Positions 21,000 through 31,150 of a stretch of DNA of 64,000 nt are shown piece after piece. Under the pieces are notes generated by a model. It was not told the DNA's origin, did no database searches, and saw only the letters and a list, made by a program, of their open reading frames with translations. A program made the translations under genes and the position numbers. This DNA comes from Branchiostoma floridae (lineage: Eukaryota > Chordata > Leptocardii > Amphioxiformes > Branchiostomatidae), in assembly GCF_000003815.2 (NCBI RefSeq), contig NC_049994.1, positions 17,084,789-17,148,788 of the forward strand, in the 5' to 3' direction. Every line of letters begins with the position of its first letter. Position 1 is the first letter of the stretch.

Positions 21000-22060
21000 T
21001 TTAAAGTACTTCTTTGTCCCAGTAGGGGTTGTTTTTACCTGACGTAGTTTTAGTCATATGCTACATGTTTCGTGACCAATTTGAGGATTTTAGTCATAAA
21101 TTAAAAATTCGTTCTTTATGAGCAAAATATAGGTTAGTGGGAAGGAATTACTTAATGGAGCATCACGTTATTCAGTAAGATCATGATGAGAGTTTTGTTG
21201 AAACTGCGGGATATGTTCATCTGGGGACCTACAGAAAATCAGATACATCTACTTAACCTAAAAAAAATACACCATAAACCTGTTCATGGGGGGGGGGGGG
21301 GGCAGCATTTCAATTACTCAATAGTAGTACATATAAATATGTTTATACTGCAGATTGATATATGAAGAAAAAAATGAAAGGGCATCCTATAAATTTGCAT
21401 GAGGTTCTTAAAGTTGTCTTTTGTTATAACGTGACAGAATCTCCCTCCTATGGCAGGCGAAAAGAACAAGAATTGTGACAATTTGTACTTACGGTAAAGC
21501 CTCTGGAATCGGCTCGCACTCAGCAGTACAACTGATCATGAGATTCGGTCGAGACAGAGACATGAGATGTGTAGGCGTGCAGAAATATTGAATAAACAAA
21601 TTGGGCATTGAACATTGTGCTTTCAAAAAAGGGCAAATTCTAATGGTCACAAGACTTGACGACTTTAGAATAGTAGTTAGATGAAACATTCAAAACTTAA
21701 GAAAGGCGGTTTCGTGTAGACAAATACATGTATGTCTCTATAAATTGAGATGTCCTATGGCGCTGAGCTTCCCTCCCCTGGGAATGAGTAAAGTAGACCT
21801 GTCCAACTTCTTCGTCTGAAGACGTGGGCTGATGTTTTGAAAAGTTCGTAGAATATATACATATTCAACTTTATTTAGACACCCACGTACTTTCCATCGA
21901 CTACATGATGTAGAAATACGTTAAGGTGGTAGCCTGTTGCTACGGTAAGGGCATCTAGTTGGCTCTCACTGTTTTAGAAGTAGCAAGACTCTGAGAGTAT
22001 ATTGAAGTTGCTAGCTCGTTAGAGTCTCTCCAGAATCGTTGATAACAACAGGAGTCATCC
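21000..22060. repeat. 5' flank of P2 (duplicated at 200-1160 and in part at 40370-40740)
   Basis: Upstream sequence conserved among family members, including the first exon at 21493-21539. It contains a poly-G run at about 21289-21302. Conservation beyond the short exon suggests co-duplicated promoter or 5' UTR, but no core promoter motif can be assigned. Confidence 0.6.
21493..21539 (-). CDS. P2 exon 1: MISCTAECEPI first coding exon
   Basis: An ATG at 21539 opens MISCTAECEPIPEAL and ends in phase 2 at GTAAGT. The next exon (20755 downward) has a phase-2 acceptor and an open frame, so the join is in frame. A second copy at 514-560 keeps length, frame and donor. The frame remains open upstream to an ATG at 21689 here, but is closed in the other copy, so MISC is the more likely start. 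The two early cysteines near the cytoplasmic N-terminus could be acylated (inference). Confidence 0.55.
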
Positions 22061-22069
22061 CGGTATTAG

Positions 22070-23595
22070 TAATGATCTTCGTGCGGCCAACTGTTAACCT
22101 TGTTGGGGTCAGACTCCCCAGGTAAAAGACCAGTGAACACCAATGGAAATCTGTATTGGCAATAATGTAAAAATAGGCAAGTTCAGGTTGTCATAATCTC
22201 ATCCGTGAATATTCCAGGTCATAAGAACTCACCCCACACAGCGTCCTAAAGTCTGATGTTTATAAATTCAGACCAGCGAAAGTTCCCGGAGCCCTCAAAT
22301 ATGCCGCCATCTTGGCATCTCATGACGTCAATTTAGGGACTGACCACCTCAACTTAGGGGTCAGCACAGGCCTAAAAATCAACCCAAACCTTGTTTTTAT
22401 TCCTAATCTGAACGTATGCACCCTACACTGTCTCACCAATAAGAAATGTTCCTTACATTTTCCTGCTACAAGTCGAAAGTGGGCTAAAATACTGTATGGA
22501 CTCAAATTGGGCCTTCTGCGGCTGCATCAGTTAGGGTCATTGCCCTAAACTATTATAGACTGCGTACTTAGGTTGGTAGAGATTTATAACTGATATGCTT
22601 TAGCATAAGAAAGCAAGAGAATAGTTGTTGTGTCTTTAAAAAGATCACAATTATAAGACAATTATTATTGTGATATACATGGTTCTGCATGTACAAAATG
22701 GTACAACAGTACATTTTCTTCGTCTTTAACTTGCAAACAATGTCATAGTTACAACATAAAGAACAAGATACTAATTCAGACGGTCATAACATTGACAGTT
22801 ATTTCAATGGTTAATGGTGGATCTATGAATATTTGTATACTATTATGTGACGATATGATTTAGGGCATGTGCCTGTTTCAAAAAATACCAGAATGCAGTC
22901 ATCTCTATACACCAATAACTACTAGTATACTGAAACAGTATCTTATACCGGTATGTGACATTGAACTTTTTCTCTCTCCTTTGTGTCAAATCCTAGCGAA
23001 GCCAAAGAGACTGTATCCGCATACATAATGGTGATATCCACCCTATCACATCAAGCAGGGAAAGCAAACGTCCCTTTGGACATTATCACTTAAAACAAAG
23101 TATTCCGAATATTAGTTCAAGCACACAAATTCATATATGGGGAAGGCTTTTGCGAATTATATGCAAAACATACATTGTGATAAGAGAAAATCGAATATTA
23201 TGAAAACCAACAAGCCATCACGTAAACTTGTTTGTTATCTTAACTTTGAGTCCATAAACAAGGGAAAAAGAAACGCCGGTGAACATAAAGCTCTTGTCAA
23301 AACATGACACACACATTCACACCAACAGTTGTGTTTCTCCGTTGAATTCCATTGATGAAAGCTCGGTCATTGGTTCAACTTTAAGCTGTGGAGCGCAGTT
23401 GCGGTCCTCCGCCCGACTACCCTGAGAAAGGAGTAAAGAATTGATCATTATCCACGCTAAGAACGTTATGTTTCTTGGTGCGTGTGCCTGTCCATCTATA
23501 GCATAATATGGCAATATATTTATAACAATAATAATCACCAGGTGTATTTTGCCAGCCAGTAGGTACCCAAATTATGAGTAATGAGGCTGTTTAAC
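22070..23595. other. Intergenic; no supported gene
   Basis: A segment near 22295-22325 has gccgccatcttgg (a YY1-like word) and tgacgtca (a CRE-like palindrome). Both could be chance, and no exon starts beside them. A minus-strand frame at 23328-23432 (GSRAEDRNCAPQLKVEPMTE and onward to a stop) follows a CTCAG acceptor, but phase-1 entry meets a stop at once. I therefore do not attach it to the lectin exons upstream. Confidence 0.4.
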
Positions 23596-23790
23596 GTGGT
23601 CGAGGCACCTCCTCGAGCACAGGACCCCCGTTTTACGTCACTCCCGGAAGACGATTTCGTGGAAAGCTTCGTGAGGCTACAGCAATCCGGTCGTCGTTGG
23701 GGTCTCCCATCCAAGAACTGCCCGGACCGCGCGTTGCTTAACTTCCGAGATCGAGGGATCGGGTGTACCAACGCGCCACGCTGTTTCAAA
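23596..23790. repeat. 5S-rRNA-like dispersed repeat (SINE-type)
   Basis: The stretch ggtctcccatccaagaactg, then ttgcttaacttccgagatcg and gatcgggtgtaccaac, resembles the reverse complement of the 3' half of 5S rRNA (cttccgagatc, ggtctcccatccaag). The upstream part (cacctcctcgagcacaggac) is not 5S. A 5S-derived SINE head is the likely explanation. The 78-codon open frame across it is incidental. Confidence 0.55.
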
Positions 23791-23809
23791 ACTATGGGAG
23801 CGTTACGTT

Positions 23810-24060
23810 TGACCTAAATTCACGTCACATGGGAGGAAAAAAACGTGTCGTCCGAACTATTACAAACACGTCAGACTAAAATGGGGTATAACCGACGTCC
23901 TTTTATCAATAACTTAGTTAACGATTGAGTAAGACGTGAATTGTCCACGACCCACTTTGTAGAACGTACGTGACGTGCTGAGATCCGTGTTTAACTCACA
24001 TGGCAGATAACAGATAACAGATGGCACACGTCCGACATACCAAAACACGTCGCACATGGC
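23810..24060. repeat. Copy of the ACGTCAC-rich repeat
   Basis: Contains cctaaattcacgtcacatgg, ttatcaataacttagttaac, aacgtacgtgacgtgctgag and ccaaaacacgtcgcaca. It matches the 12.1-kb copy in the same orientation. Confidence 0.65.
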
Positions 24061-24130
24061 TTATGTTGCTGGAAATGACGCCGCAGCGTGTTCACCACCA
24101 TCACAGTTGCTAACCATGCTGACCACACAT

Positions 24131-24310
24131 CTGTAATCTCCAAGCAGATCCTACGGTAGCACAAGATAGTATGAAAAGCTGGCAGAGGAGTGAAGCCGGC
24201 TTAGGAGTGTGTTTCGCTACATGGCAAATGGACACCTTTTGGCTGACCACACTCCTTGGCCAGTTTGGTACTATCTTATGCCATCGTAGGATCTGCTTGG
24301 AGATTAGCAT
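24131..24310. mobile_element. Foldback MITE
   Basis: Inverted arms of about 40 bases: aatctccaagcagatcctac on the left and gtaggatctgcttggagatt on the right, continuing inward through tagcacaagatagta and tactatcttatgcca. A related, more diverged element lies at about 28965-29255. No ORF. Confidence 0.75.
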
Positions 24311-24341
24311 CTGTACATTTCCAGTACCAACTTGACAGTGT

Positions 24342-24528
24342 GCCAAAAAAGTAGTTACTCAAGCAAATGGATATGGTTTTGGAAACGGTCAGACGTTTCA
24401 ACTGCTATTCAGCATTTTTCGTCAGTGACACCGAAGAGATCTAGTTTCTAGAAAACTGTTGGATAGCAGTTGGAACGTCTGAACGTTTCCAAACCATATC
24501 CAGTTGCCTGAATAACTACTTTTTGCCG
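24342..24528. mobile_element. Second foldback MITE
   Basis: Inverted arms: aaaaagtagttactcaagca then ggatatggttttggaaacg on the left, and gaacgtttccaaaccatatc then cagttgcctgaataactact on the right. One arm recurs alone at 4480-4570. It lies just 3' of the Cys-rich exon. Confidence 0.75.
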
Positions 24529-24566
24529 TATTTTATTATCTGGATGTCTAACCTACATCGACGTAC

Positions 24567-24767
24567 CTGACAGTGTGTTTCTGTAGTCGATACAACCATG
24601 GCAGTTACAGTGGTGTACGGTGTTTCCACACCAGGCGGCGGTTGAGCAGCACGGGATCACACCGTAAGGGTCGCACTCGGCAGGTTGGCCGTTTTCTGCA
24701 GGGTAGTGCTGTCCGCAGCGGCCATCATCGCGCCACATCTTGGGACCTTCTGGCGATATCCCGTCAG
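24567..24767 (-). CDS. Lectin-cassette exon: Cys-rich hevein-like domain
   Basis: A symmetric phase-1 exon of 201 nt (67 codons; acceptor GCAGCAG, donor GTACGT). It encodes MWRDDGRCGQHYPAENGQPA, ECDPYGVIPCCSTAAWCGNT and HHCNCHGCIDYRNTLSG. The order RCG..G.PA.CDP...PCCS...WCG.T..HC.C.GC.DY resembles a hevein-like (chitin-binding type 1) Cys pattern seen in multidomain extracellular proteins of marine invertebrates. I do not assign a ligand. It follows the fucolectin exons in transcription order with compatible phase. No downstream terminal exon was found. Confidence 0.75.
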
Positions 24768-24783
24768 CTGCTGCAACGGGTCG

Positions 24784-24832
24784 TAACAAGTGCCATATAT
24801 ATATATTATATATATATTATATTATATATATA

Positions 24833-24872
<40 letters not shown>
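24784..24872. repeat. TA microsatellite
   Basis: Interrupted (TA)n run ending with more than 30 alternating bases. It borders the LINE 3' fragment on its right. Confidence 0.95.
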
Positions 24873-24874
<2 letters not shown>

Positions 24875-25270
24875 CCGCACGCCTCTAGAACAACGAATAT
24901 GTAGATACTGCAATTTAGATAAGTTAGTAGTAGAATGTACATTTTGTAGTAGAATGCAGTTTGTACAAGAAAGAGAGAGCTGAACTCTATAGACTGATAG
25001 AACTCATGTTCCCCCACTTCATGCAACTAAGTAATATAGACAAATTTATATTTCTTATGAATTTAGACACATCTTTACTTATAAAGCATATCTGTTCCTA
25101 TATTTTCAATATCACAAAGAAACGAGAAGTCGAATTCACGTAGTAGAATTACAATTCTTGTGTATTGTAGATTCATTGTATATATTTCATGTATCTCTTG
25201 TTTCGACCTGTACTGAACCCAGTGGGTATGTATGTACAATGAAGGTCTTCATTCATTCATTCATTCATAT
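24873..25270 (+). mobile_element. LINE 3' fragment with ATTC tail
   Basis: Plus-strand frames give RTPLEQRICRYCNLDKLV, a C-terminal Cys motif as in ERxCxxC of LINE ORF2. Another frame gives ELYRLIELMFPHFMQLSNID then KFIFLMNLDTSLLIKHICSY, the helical C-terminus of the same ORF. The frames are shifted relative to each other, so the copy is dead. It ends in a TTCATTCATTCATTC tail at about 25249-25268. Confidence 0.7.
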
Positions 25271-25322
25271 AATCTGTGTCGCCCCCCGCCTATGTTCAAT
25301 GAATCGAATGTACACGGATGTG

Positions 25323-25443
25323 CTATCCCAAATGTGCTCCATCCCAAAATCGCTTTTGGTATAGAAGCACGTTTGGGATGCAGGCCTATCCCAAATTAGC
25401 TCCATCCCAAAAGCGCTTTTGGGATAGAAGTAATTTTGGGATG
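25323..25443. repeat. Tandem palindromic repeat built on ATCCCAAA
   Basis: Two copies, each a near-dyad containing tatcccaaat, ctccatcccaaaa, cttttgg and tttgggatg. The second holds a perfect 22-bp palindrome at 25404-25425 (atcccaaaagc with its reverse complement). It may be a short MITE or a foldback relic; no gene. Confidence 0.8.
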
Positions 25444-25708
25444 TAACAACGGATTTCTTCCTCTTTCAGAATCTAGAGCTCGGGTAAGTCGTCATTCTTC
25501 TAAGTGTTGGTTACAGCCAGTCCGCTAGGTGTCACTCTGCTTTAGCTGGCAGTCACATGATAATAGTATTATTCCCTCGGACGTCATGACAAAGTGGTGC
25601 AGATCTGAGCCCTCTAACGTTTAATTTTGGAACTGCAGAGGCGTTTTTGTCAAGACATTCATATCATCCTCAGTTGTCAGGATCGTCAAAAGTCACGATG
25701 TACCTTAC

Positions 25709-25766
25709 CTGTTTCGGCGAAAACCTCGACCTCGCAAATCTGCAGATTTTCGGACCGTCCCATCAC
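25709..25766 (-). CDS. Lectin-cassette exon: fucolectin domain, part 3
   Basis: A 58-nt exon, phase 0 to 1, encoding VMGRSENLQICEVEVFAET. L.ICEVEVFA is the conserved last strand of fucolectin (FTP) domains. It joins exon 26303-26460, which ends GRYVSIQ in phase 0. Acceptor ATTCAG, donor GTAAGG. Confidence 0.8.
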
Positions 25767-26302
25767 CTGAATGAGATGGCAACAACACATTTTAGTAATA
25801 ACAACCTTAACTCTCTACACTCATACAGAGATCAAGAATGTATTAGCTAGGTACTTTTTCTTTACTTAATGGTCACCAGGCAACAAGACCTGAAGGTCAT
25901 TTCAAGGTGTTACCTGAAGGCCACTACAAGGTTACGTGTTACATTGTAACTGTAACAGCATCTCTTTGCCCTTAGTCAGAAACATCAAGGTTGAGATCAG
26001 CTCAACTGCTCACTAAAAGTCTCGGCACTACCTGACTCAATAGGCGAAGTAGTGGTTACGAATGCCGAGGCTGAGACTTCCCAGGGTGGTACTGAAGTGG
26101 TTCCCAGCAGGAAAAAAGATGGGGGGGGGGGAGGCAAACCATAACGTGGAGGAGAACTGTGGAGCGAGACCATGATGAGATGTGATGCACCTGGGAGGGG
26201 GTGCAACGGACAGCTGTGAATAGAAATGTATGCAACAATGACGGCCCGCCTCAGTGAACAATGATACTAGTATGTGGCAACGATGATGATGATGATGATT
26301 AC

Positions 26303-26460
26303 CTGAATGGACACATAACGGCCGGACATCGGCTGGTCGCAGTACACCACAATGGTCGCACCATTGGCTGGACGTGCCGTGTAAGTCTCCCCACACTGGT
26401 CATTCTGGGCGAAGTTCTCATTCGGGCCTACTCGAACCTGGAAGTTTCGCAGTCGATCTC
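26303..26460 (-). CDS. Lectin-cassette exon: fucolectin domain, part 2
   Basis: 158 nt, phase 1 to 0, encoding DRLRNFQVRVGPNENFAQND, QCGETYTARPANGATIVVYC and DQPMSGRYVSIQ. The CGDRLxNFxVRVG start and the GRYVSIQ end are typical of the fucolectin/tachylectin-4/pentraxin-1 domain, which binds fucose via a His and two Arg in eel agglutinin. Joined with the flanking exons it gives one complete domain. The SGRY Arg is visible; I cannot confirm a full fucose site. Confidence 0.85.
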
Positions 26461-26514
26461 CTACAAATACAATCAACTGAGAGTTTATAAAGATATCATT
26501 TAAGTTATCTTGAA

Positions 26515-26600
26515 ATCAATAATAATAATAATAATGATAATAGGTTTATTGCAAATTCTTGCCCGAGGGCTAATTGCAAGTGACAAAAATGACAGGCAAA
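26515..26600 (-). repeat. 3' tail of a retroelement (minus strand), shared with 49465-49545
   Basis: The sequence gtttattgcaaattcttgcc then cgagggctaattgcaagtga follows an (AAT)n run. Nearly the same string occurs at about 49468-49508. In minus orientation it reads as a LINE or SINE 3' end finishing in a simple repeat. Confidence 0.6.
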
Positions 26601-26869
26601 TAATGGTAAACAGCATAGTAAGCGACTTAGAGACACGAGACACTGAATCATCACTCCTGAAGAAGGTCGACGGAAGTGCGAAAATTCGAGGTAAGCAATA
26701 TTTGGTGTTGTATCTTCAATATAGATTACATCAACACAGATGAGCTTTCATGCTGATTACATAGATGTTTGGAAAAGACAGGATTTTTAATTCTCTAAAA
26801 GATGTGTCAATTTTAATAACACTTTAAACAAACCAAATGTGGGGTAGTGTATACGTAGCATAACATAAG

Positions 26870-27110
26870 GGTGTTTGGCCCAGGAGCAAAAGAAGGGTCC
26901 TGGGTTTAAATCCTGTCATGCCACTGATCTTGTGCTCTAAGCAACTTTAAAATACGACTGTACTCACTCCACCTAGAAGTAAAAAGGTACGGATTTCGGA
27001 AATTATGTTAAATTAAGGCCCCGTGTTTGAGGACGTAAAAGGACCTATACCTCCAACACATAAAAGACCCAACCACACTTGTGAGAAGTAAGAAAGATGA
27101 AGCCCCTGTA
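26870..27110 (+). repeat. tRNA-derived SINE, degenerate
   Basis: Contains a B-box-like GGGTTTAAATCC, followed by cactgatcttgtgctctaag and a body with cactccacct and ggtacggatttcgg. The same layout is clearer at 30905-31150. It lies in an intron of the fucolectin domain. Confidence 0.6.
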
Positions 27111-27292
27111 AAGTAGGGGTCTTTCCCGGTGGGAGTAGATCACTTAAATTTTTCGCTTGTAACGAACCTGCCCCCCAAACAAATAACGACAATGCCCGCA
27201 AAAAGGCCGAAAAGGAGGCTAACAAAACTGATGCGTTATGCCATAAGAAAACAACAACAACAAAACAAACAAACAAACAATAATGAACTAAC

Positions 27293-27514
27293 CGCAGCAG
27301 TCCCCCCTGTTGAGAACGCTGACCCGGTTAACGGTGTAGGGATCCCCAGCCCCCAGGTCCACCTTCCACCACGGCTGATACACTTGGTTGGTGTGAAGGC
27401 ACTGGTTGTACCAGGAAACGGCCGTCCCTCTGAAGCCGTCCACAGCCTTTTCGGGTCCCCAATGTGAAGGATGAGAGCTTGCTGTTGCTGGCTTGCCAAA
27501 GGCAACGTTACTTT
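27293..27514 (-). CDS. Lectin-cassette exon: fucolectin domain, part 1
   Basis: 222 nt, phase 1 to 1, encoding SNVAFGKPATASSHPSHWGP, EKAVDGFRGTAVSWYNQCLH, YQPWWKVDLGAGDPYTVNRV and SVLNRGDCC. NVAFGKPATASS, KAVDGF, CLHT and PWWKVDLG are hallmark strings of fucolectin (F-type lectin) domains. Acceptor TTTCAG, donor GTTAGT (non-consensus after GT but in register with the next exon). Confidence 0.85.
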
Positions 27515-28139
27515 CTGAAAGAAAAAACAACAACGATGGAGAATACACGCAAAGGTTGCGAAGGTACGATGTGAGCGGATCAAACCATTCTGGCCAAAAA
27601 GGGGATAGGGAATTTCCCGAGCAGCCTCGTAACCCCTGCTTCACCTTTAAGTCAGTGATGAGCTTGATGTTTCTGACTTAGGGAGAAGAGATGCTGCTAC
27701 AGTTATCGTTATGGACCGTTCTTCATCTTCATGATGGTAACATTAGGCCCAACGACTAAAAAAAAAATAGTTCACCTATATGCGCGGGGTAAGCTATATC
27801 CGTCTTTGTATACACTAGTGGGCATTTAGGATACCCAGTCGACCTACAGTGCACGTGTTTTCAAGTTGCAATATTAAAAAAAAAACACGGTCGGACAACT
27901 TGACCATGGTTTTGAAAACAACGGATATTGCTTACACCGCGGATATGTATGAACTAGCGTTAAGGATGCCTGGATCTTTTCGTGTTGATTTTGTTTTAAT
28001 TTATGCATGATGAGATTTGAGTTGGCGTCCACAAAAAGTCCTACTTTGAAAACACAGAAAACAGAAATTAGACATCATGATCACCTTTTACAGCTTGGCA
28101 AATGGTAACTACACACTGGTAACTACACTCAGATGACCC

Positions 28140-28621
28140 CCCCCCCCCATTACACACTGCCACTGTTTTCTTCAGCACGGAAACAGGAACAACATGTAAA
28201 TCAATTGACATGCAAACCCACGAGGCAAGTGTTAAGATAGCAGAACACTAGTATTTATCCGCGACCCAATGACGTAGGGGGAAAATGTAGTGCGGCCGAA
28301 ATCTGGAAGCGTCTGTAAACACTGTAACGTGAAAGACAGCGGGGCATGAACTTTGCTATATGGTAGTATAACATGTCGGCGTTCAGCTCGTATGTATAAT
28401 ATCATGATGTCCATTTGGTGTATTACAGCTGACTGCCCCGGTGAGCTGGGTGCAGATCCGCAGGGCTCCGCATGACCTCATTTAAAAACGGGCGTAAAAA
28501 CATTTTTTAAACTATAACTTTTGTTTTTGTTTTTCAGTTGTTTTGTGTTTTGCAGGTTATACCCTGGACTTAACGTGCCTGTTATGCGTAATACATCGTG
28601 TTGTATTCTCTATATACCCAC
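28140..28621. other. Intron between lectin exons
   Basis: Holds a poly-C tract at 28137-28148 and otherwise unique sequence. No exon with matching phase was found between the SUEL exon and the fucolectin exons. Confidence 0.4.
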
Positions 28622-28900
28622 CTGTGATACAGTGGTATGACGCCTCCAAGTACTTCTGCACACCCCAGCAGGGGTCTTCACCGAAAATGGAGTATGCGGC
28701 CCGCACGGCGCACTGCCGTTTGCCCTGGCAGGCGCTCCGCACCACTGACAAGCTGTTGACTGCCCGGCAGTCGGCGCGACAGGTGGAGCAAGGGCAGGCG
28801 TGGTCGGTCGACGTGCGGCCGTAGTTGGCGTCCAAGATCAGGAGCGTCTTTCCCTCCACGCACGACAGCTGCAAGGTGCCACTCTCACCACAAGCATAGG
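28622..28900 (-). CDS. Lectin-cassette exon: SUEL-type galactose/rhamnose-binding lectin domain
   Basis: A symmetric phase-1 exon of 279 nt encoding one SUEL (Gal_Lectin) domain: YACGESGTLQLSCVEGKTLL, ILDANYGRTSTDHAC, DCRAVNSLSVVRSACQGKRQ, CAVRAAYSIFGEDPCWGVQK and YLEASYHCITG. The ANYGR motif and the DPC..KYL...Y.C ending are diagnostic of this family, which binds galactose or rhamnose. The middle Cys-rich loop (HACPCSTCRADC) is longer than usual. Transcription order places it before the fucolectin domain. Confidence 0.9.
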
Positions 28901-28964
28901 CTGTTGCTGTATCAATGTTTGAGAATCAATGTTGTCAGTATCTCAACAGAAACTGTAGTTGGGG

Positions 28965-29255
28965 TAGAGATTGTATAATCTCGAAGCGGATCTTGCGGTG
29001 GCATAAGGTAGTACCACCGAGGTGACCAATGAAACTCCTCTGCCAGCTTAACTCCTTCCCAAGCTACCTCCTATTTAATGATATATCTGAGTGCTTTGAC
29101 CCCACAAAATGTGACCCTGCAGTCCAAATTAGTCATCTAGCTGCCAACAGAAGGTATTGGAAGAAACGTACAGTCGCCTCCGCCGCAGCCGACCAATGAT
29201 GATGATGACGATTATACTAGCTTATACCACAGCATATTTGTTTGGAGATTACAGA
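28965..29255. repeat. Diverged foldback element, related to 24131-24310
   Basis: The left part (taatctcgaagcggatcttg, gtggcataaggtagtac) and the right end (ggagattacagattg) match the arms of the 24.1-kb MITE. The middle carries the satellite-like word agctgccaacagaaggtatt. Confidence 0.5.
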
Positions 29256-29634
29256 TTGTATACGTTTTCCGGTTACATCATCGCCGTTTCTACGAATCGA
29301 TAGAGATCTGAATTGGAATATGTTTGCCGAGAGAGACGCCAACATCCCCATTCCTGACACTAGTGTGTTAAATCCATGGACAGCTGTGTTTTAATGAGTT
29401 CATGTTTGCTGTCACCTGTATTCAGACACCACAGGAAGAATGCTACTCTAGAAGAATGCTTGCTTTATGCAAAAAGCAGACCTACAATAAATCGACACAA
29501 AATGTCTTTAAAGTAGAAAGTTTACATACAAACAAAATACATACAAAAGTCGTGTACTGTTTACCTTCATGGTCTAACTTAGCCAAACTACTCCTCTGTT
29601 TATCCTTACTCCAACACATTTACATATATACATA

Positions 29635-29995
29635 TACATGTATATGGTGACCAGTCCGTCTTGTTCTGTCCTAACAAACTTGCCACATAATGTGATTAAA
29701 CCACAGGGTGTCTTCTTCATTACCAGTAACCATGGTGACCGCCGTCTGGTCTGGAGTAAAAACAATATGTTTCCCCCCATGAAGGTAAACCTAAAACTTC
29801 ATATACGTGTACATGTATATGGTGACCAGTGCCTCTTGTTTTGTCCTAATAGACTTGCCACATAATGTGATTAATTGCCACATAATGTGATTACTTGCCA
29901 CATAATGTGATTACTTGCCACATAATGTGATTGAACACCACATGGTGCCTGCTTCATTACCAGTGAACATTGTGACCGCCGTCTGGCCCAGACCA
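29635..29995. repeat. Tandem duplication of about 175 bp with an internal 21-bp expansion
   Basis: Copy 1 (about 29637-29810) and copy 2 (29813-29990) share catgtatatggtgaccagt, tcttgtt.tgtcctaa, acttgccacataatgtgatt and gtgaccgccgtctgg. In copy 2 the 21-bp unit ttgccacataatgtgattac occurs four times in a row. No coding role is seen. Confidence 0.8.
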
Positions 29996-30093
29996 TTGAC
30001 CTTAATTGTATAGAGAGGAAACGGAGCAAAACAATATGCATCTCTTCAAAGGAAGGTACACATAAAAAGGAACATGGCACTGAGAAATCTTAC

Positions 30094-30186
30094 CATGTGG
30101 CGGGGTGAAGACGAATCTCTGTGACAATGAGTGGTCCCGGGTACGCGCAACCTGCACTTTCGTCTGGTCAATCTTAGCCTTCACCT
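30094..30186 (-). CDS. Possible lectin-cassette linker exon
   Basis: A 93-nt stretch bounded by AG (30188-30187) and GTAAGA, phase 1 to 1 like its neighbours, encoding VKAKIDQTKVQVARTRDHSL then SQRFVFTPPH. It matches no domain I know. The call rests only on splice signals, symmetric phase and position upstream of the SUEL exon. Confidence 0.35.
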
Positions 30187-30433
30187 CTAACATCAGGCCT
30201 AGTGAATGTCGTTTAGACTTGGGTTAGAATCCTCTTAAATATCAGACATTTTTCAACGGATTTGTTAAATGCAAGGCCATTTAACCGCTCCTATAAATAC
30301 ATGTATATGCAATGGCTTAAGTTCATGAAGGAAAGTATTTTGCTAGGAGATATAAAACAACAACGCGCTTTATTGACACGACAGAAAGTACAGTGACTTT
30401 TGTATGTTCAAATATAAGCTACAACAAAATAGT

Positions 30434-30434
30434 G

Positions 30435-30511
<77 letters not shown>

Positions 30512-30533
30512 CACACACATATACATATATATA

Positions 30534-30564
<31 letters not shown>

Positions 30565-30565
30565 G
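30434..30565. repeat. TA/CA/GA compound microsatellite
   Basis: (TA)n to about 30530, with an embedded CA run, then (GA)n to 30563. Open frames across it (IYIYIYI) are artefacts. Confidence 0.95.
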
Positions 30566-30904
30566 TGAACAGCGTTTTTGCAGGCATAAATATTCTATAT
30601 GTACAGGAGGAGAACAGTTGTCTTCGATAGAGTTCCATAGTTCGACGGTCCGAGGAAAGAAGCTGTTGCTGTAGAAGTATCTTAATTGTGTATAAAGAAC
30701 TGTGTTAACAGCTAAGGTGGACCTACTGACTTTGCAACTGGGCCGCTTCCTGCTTAGTTAATCCGTACACATTCGGGCTTGGCCACATCACAGCAAAGTA
30801 CAGGAGAACAAAGGCCTTGCTGTAGGTCCAGTTTGCCATGTTGATCGTTCTTGGGCTAAGAATAAAGAAATGCAACGTTAACAGCCGGCTTTGTTAACTA
30901 TGAT

Positions 30905-31150
30905 AACTTGCAAAAGTAAGCGGTCGTGTGAGTAAGAGTGTTCCGCCCAGTTCCAAACGGTCCCTGGTTCGAGCCCTGTCGTGTCACCGACCTTGTGTCC
31001 GTAGGAAAGGGACTTAACACAACTTGTCTCACTCCACCCTGCTGTAAATGAAATGGGTACATGACTTCGGATGTTAAAAGACGATGGGAGGAGAGGGTTG
31101 GGATTCGCCTCCCAATACCGTGCGCTAGGCACATGTGCCTTAAAAAGGCA
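30905..31150 (+). repeat. tRNA-derived SINE
   Basis: A tRNA-like head with the B box GGTTCGAGCCC at about 30966, then tgtcaccgaccttgtgtccg, gggacttaacac and a body with ctcactccacc, aaatgggtacatgacttcgg and gtgcgctaggc. Related heads occur at 26870, 31920, 38830 (minus strand) and 56945. A further body fragment occupies about 31290-31440. Confidence 0.7.

Noticed and set aside
23328-23432. Terminal exon of the lectin cassette (GSRAEDRNCAPQ...)
   Set aside because: A good acceptor and a stop exist, but phase-1 entry, required by the Cys-rich exon, gives an immediate stop. Kept only as an unassigned frame.
23596-23790. Coding exon or functional 5S rRNA gene
   Set aside because: Only part resembles 5S rRNA, it has many mismatches, and the upstream part is unrelated; a 5S-derived SINE fits better.
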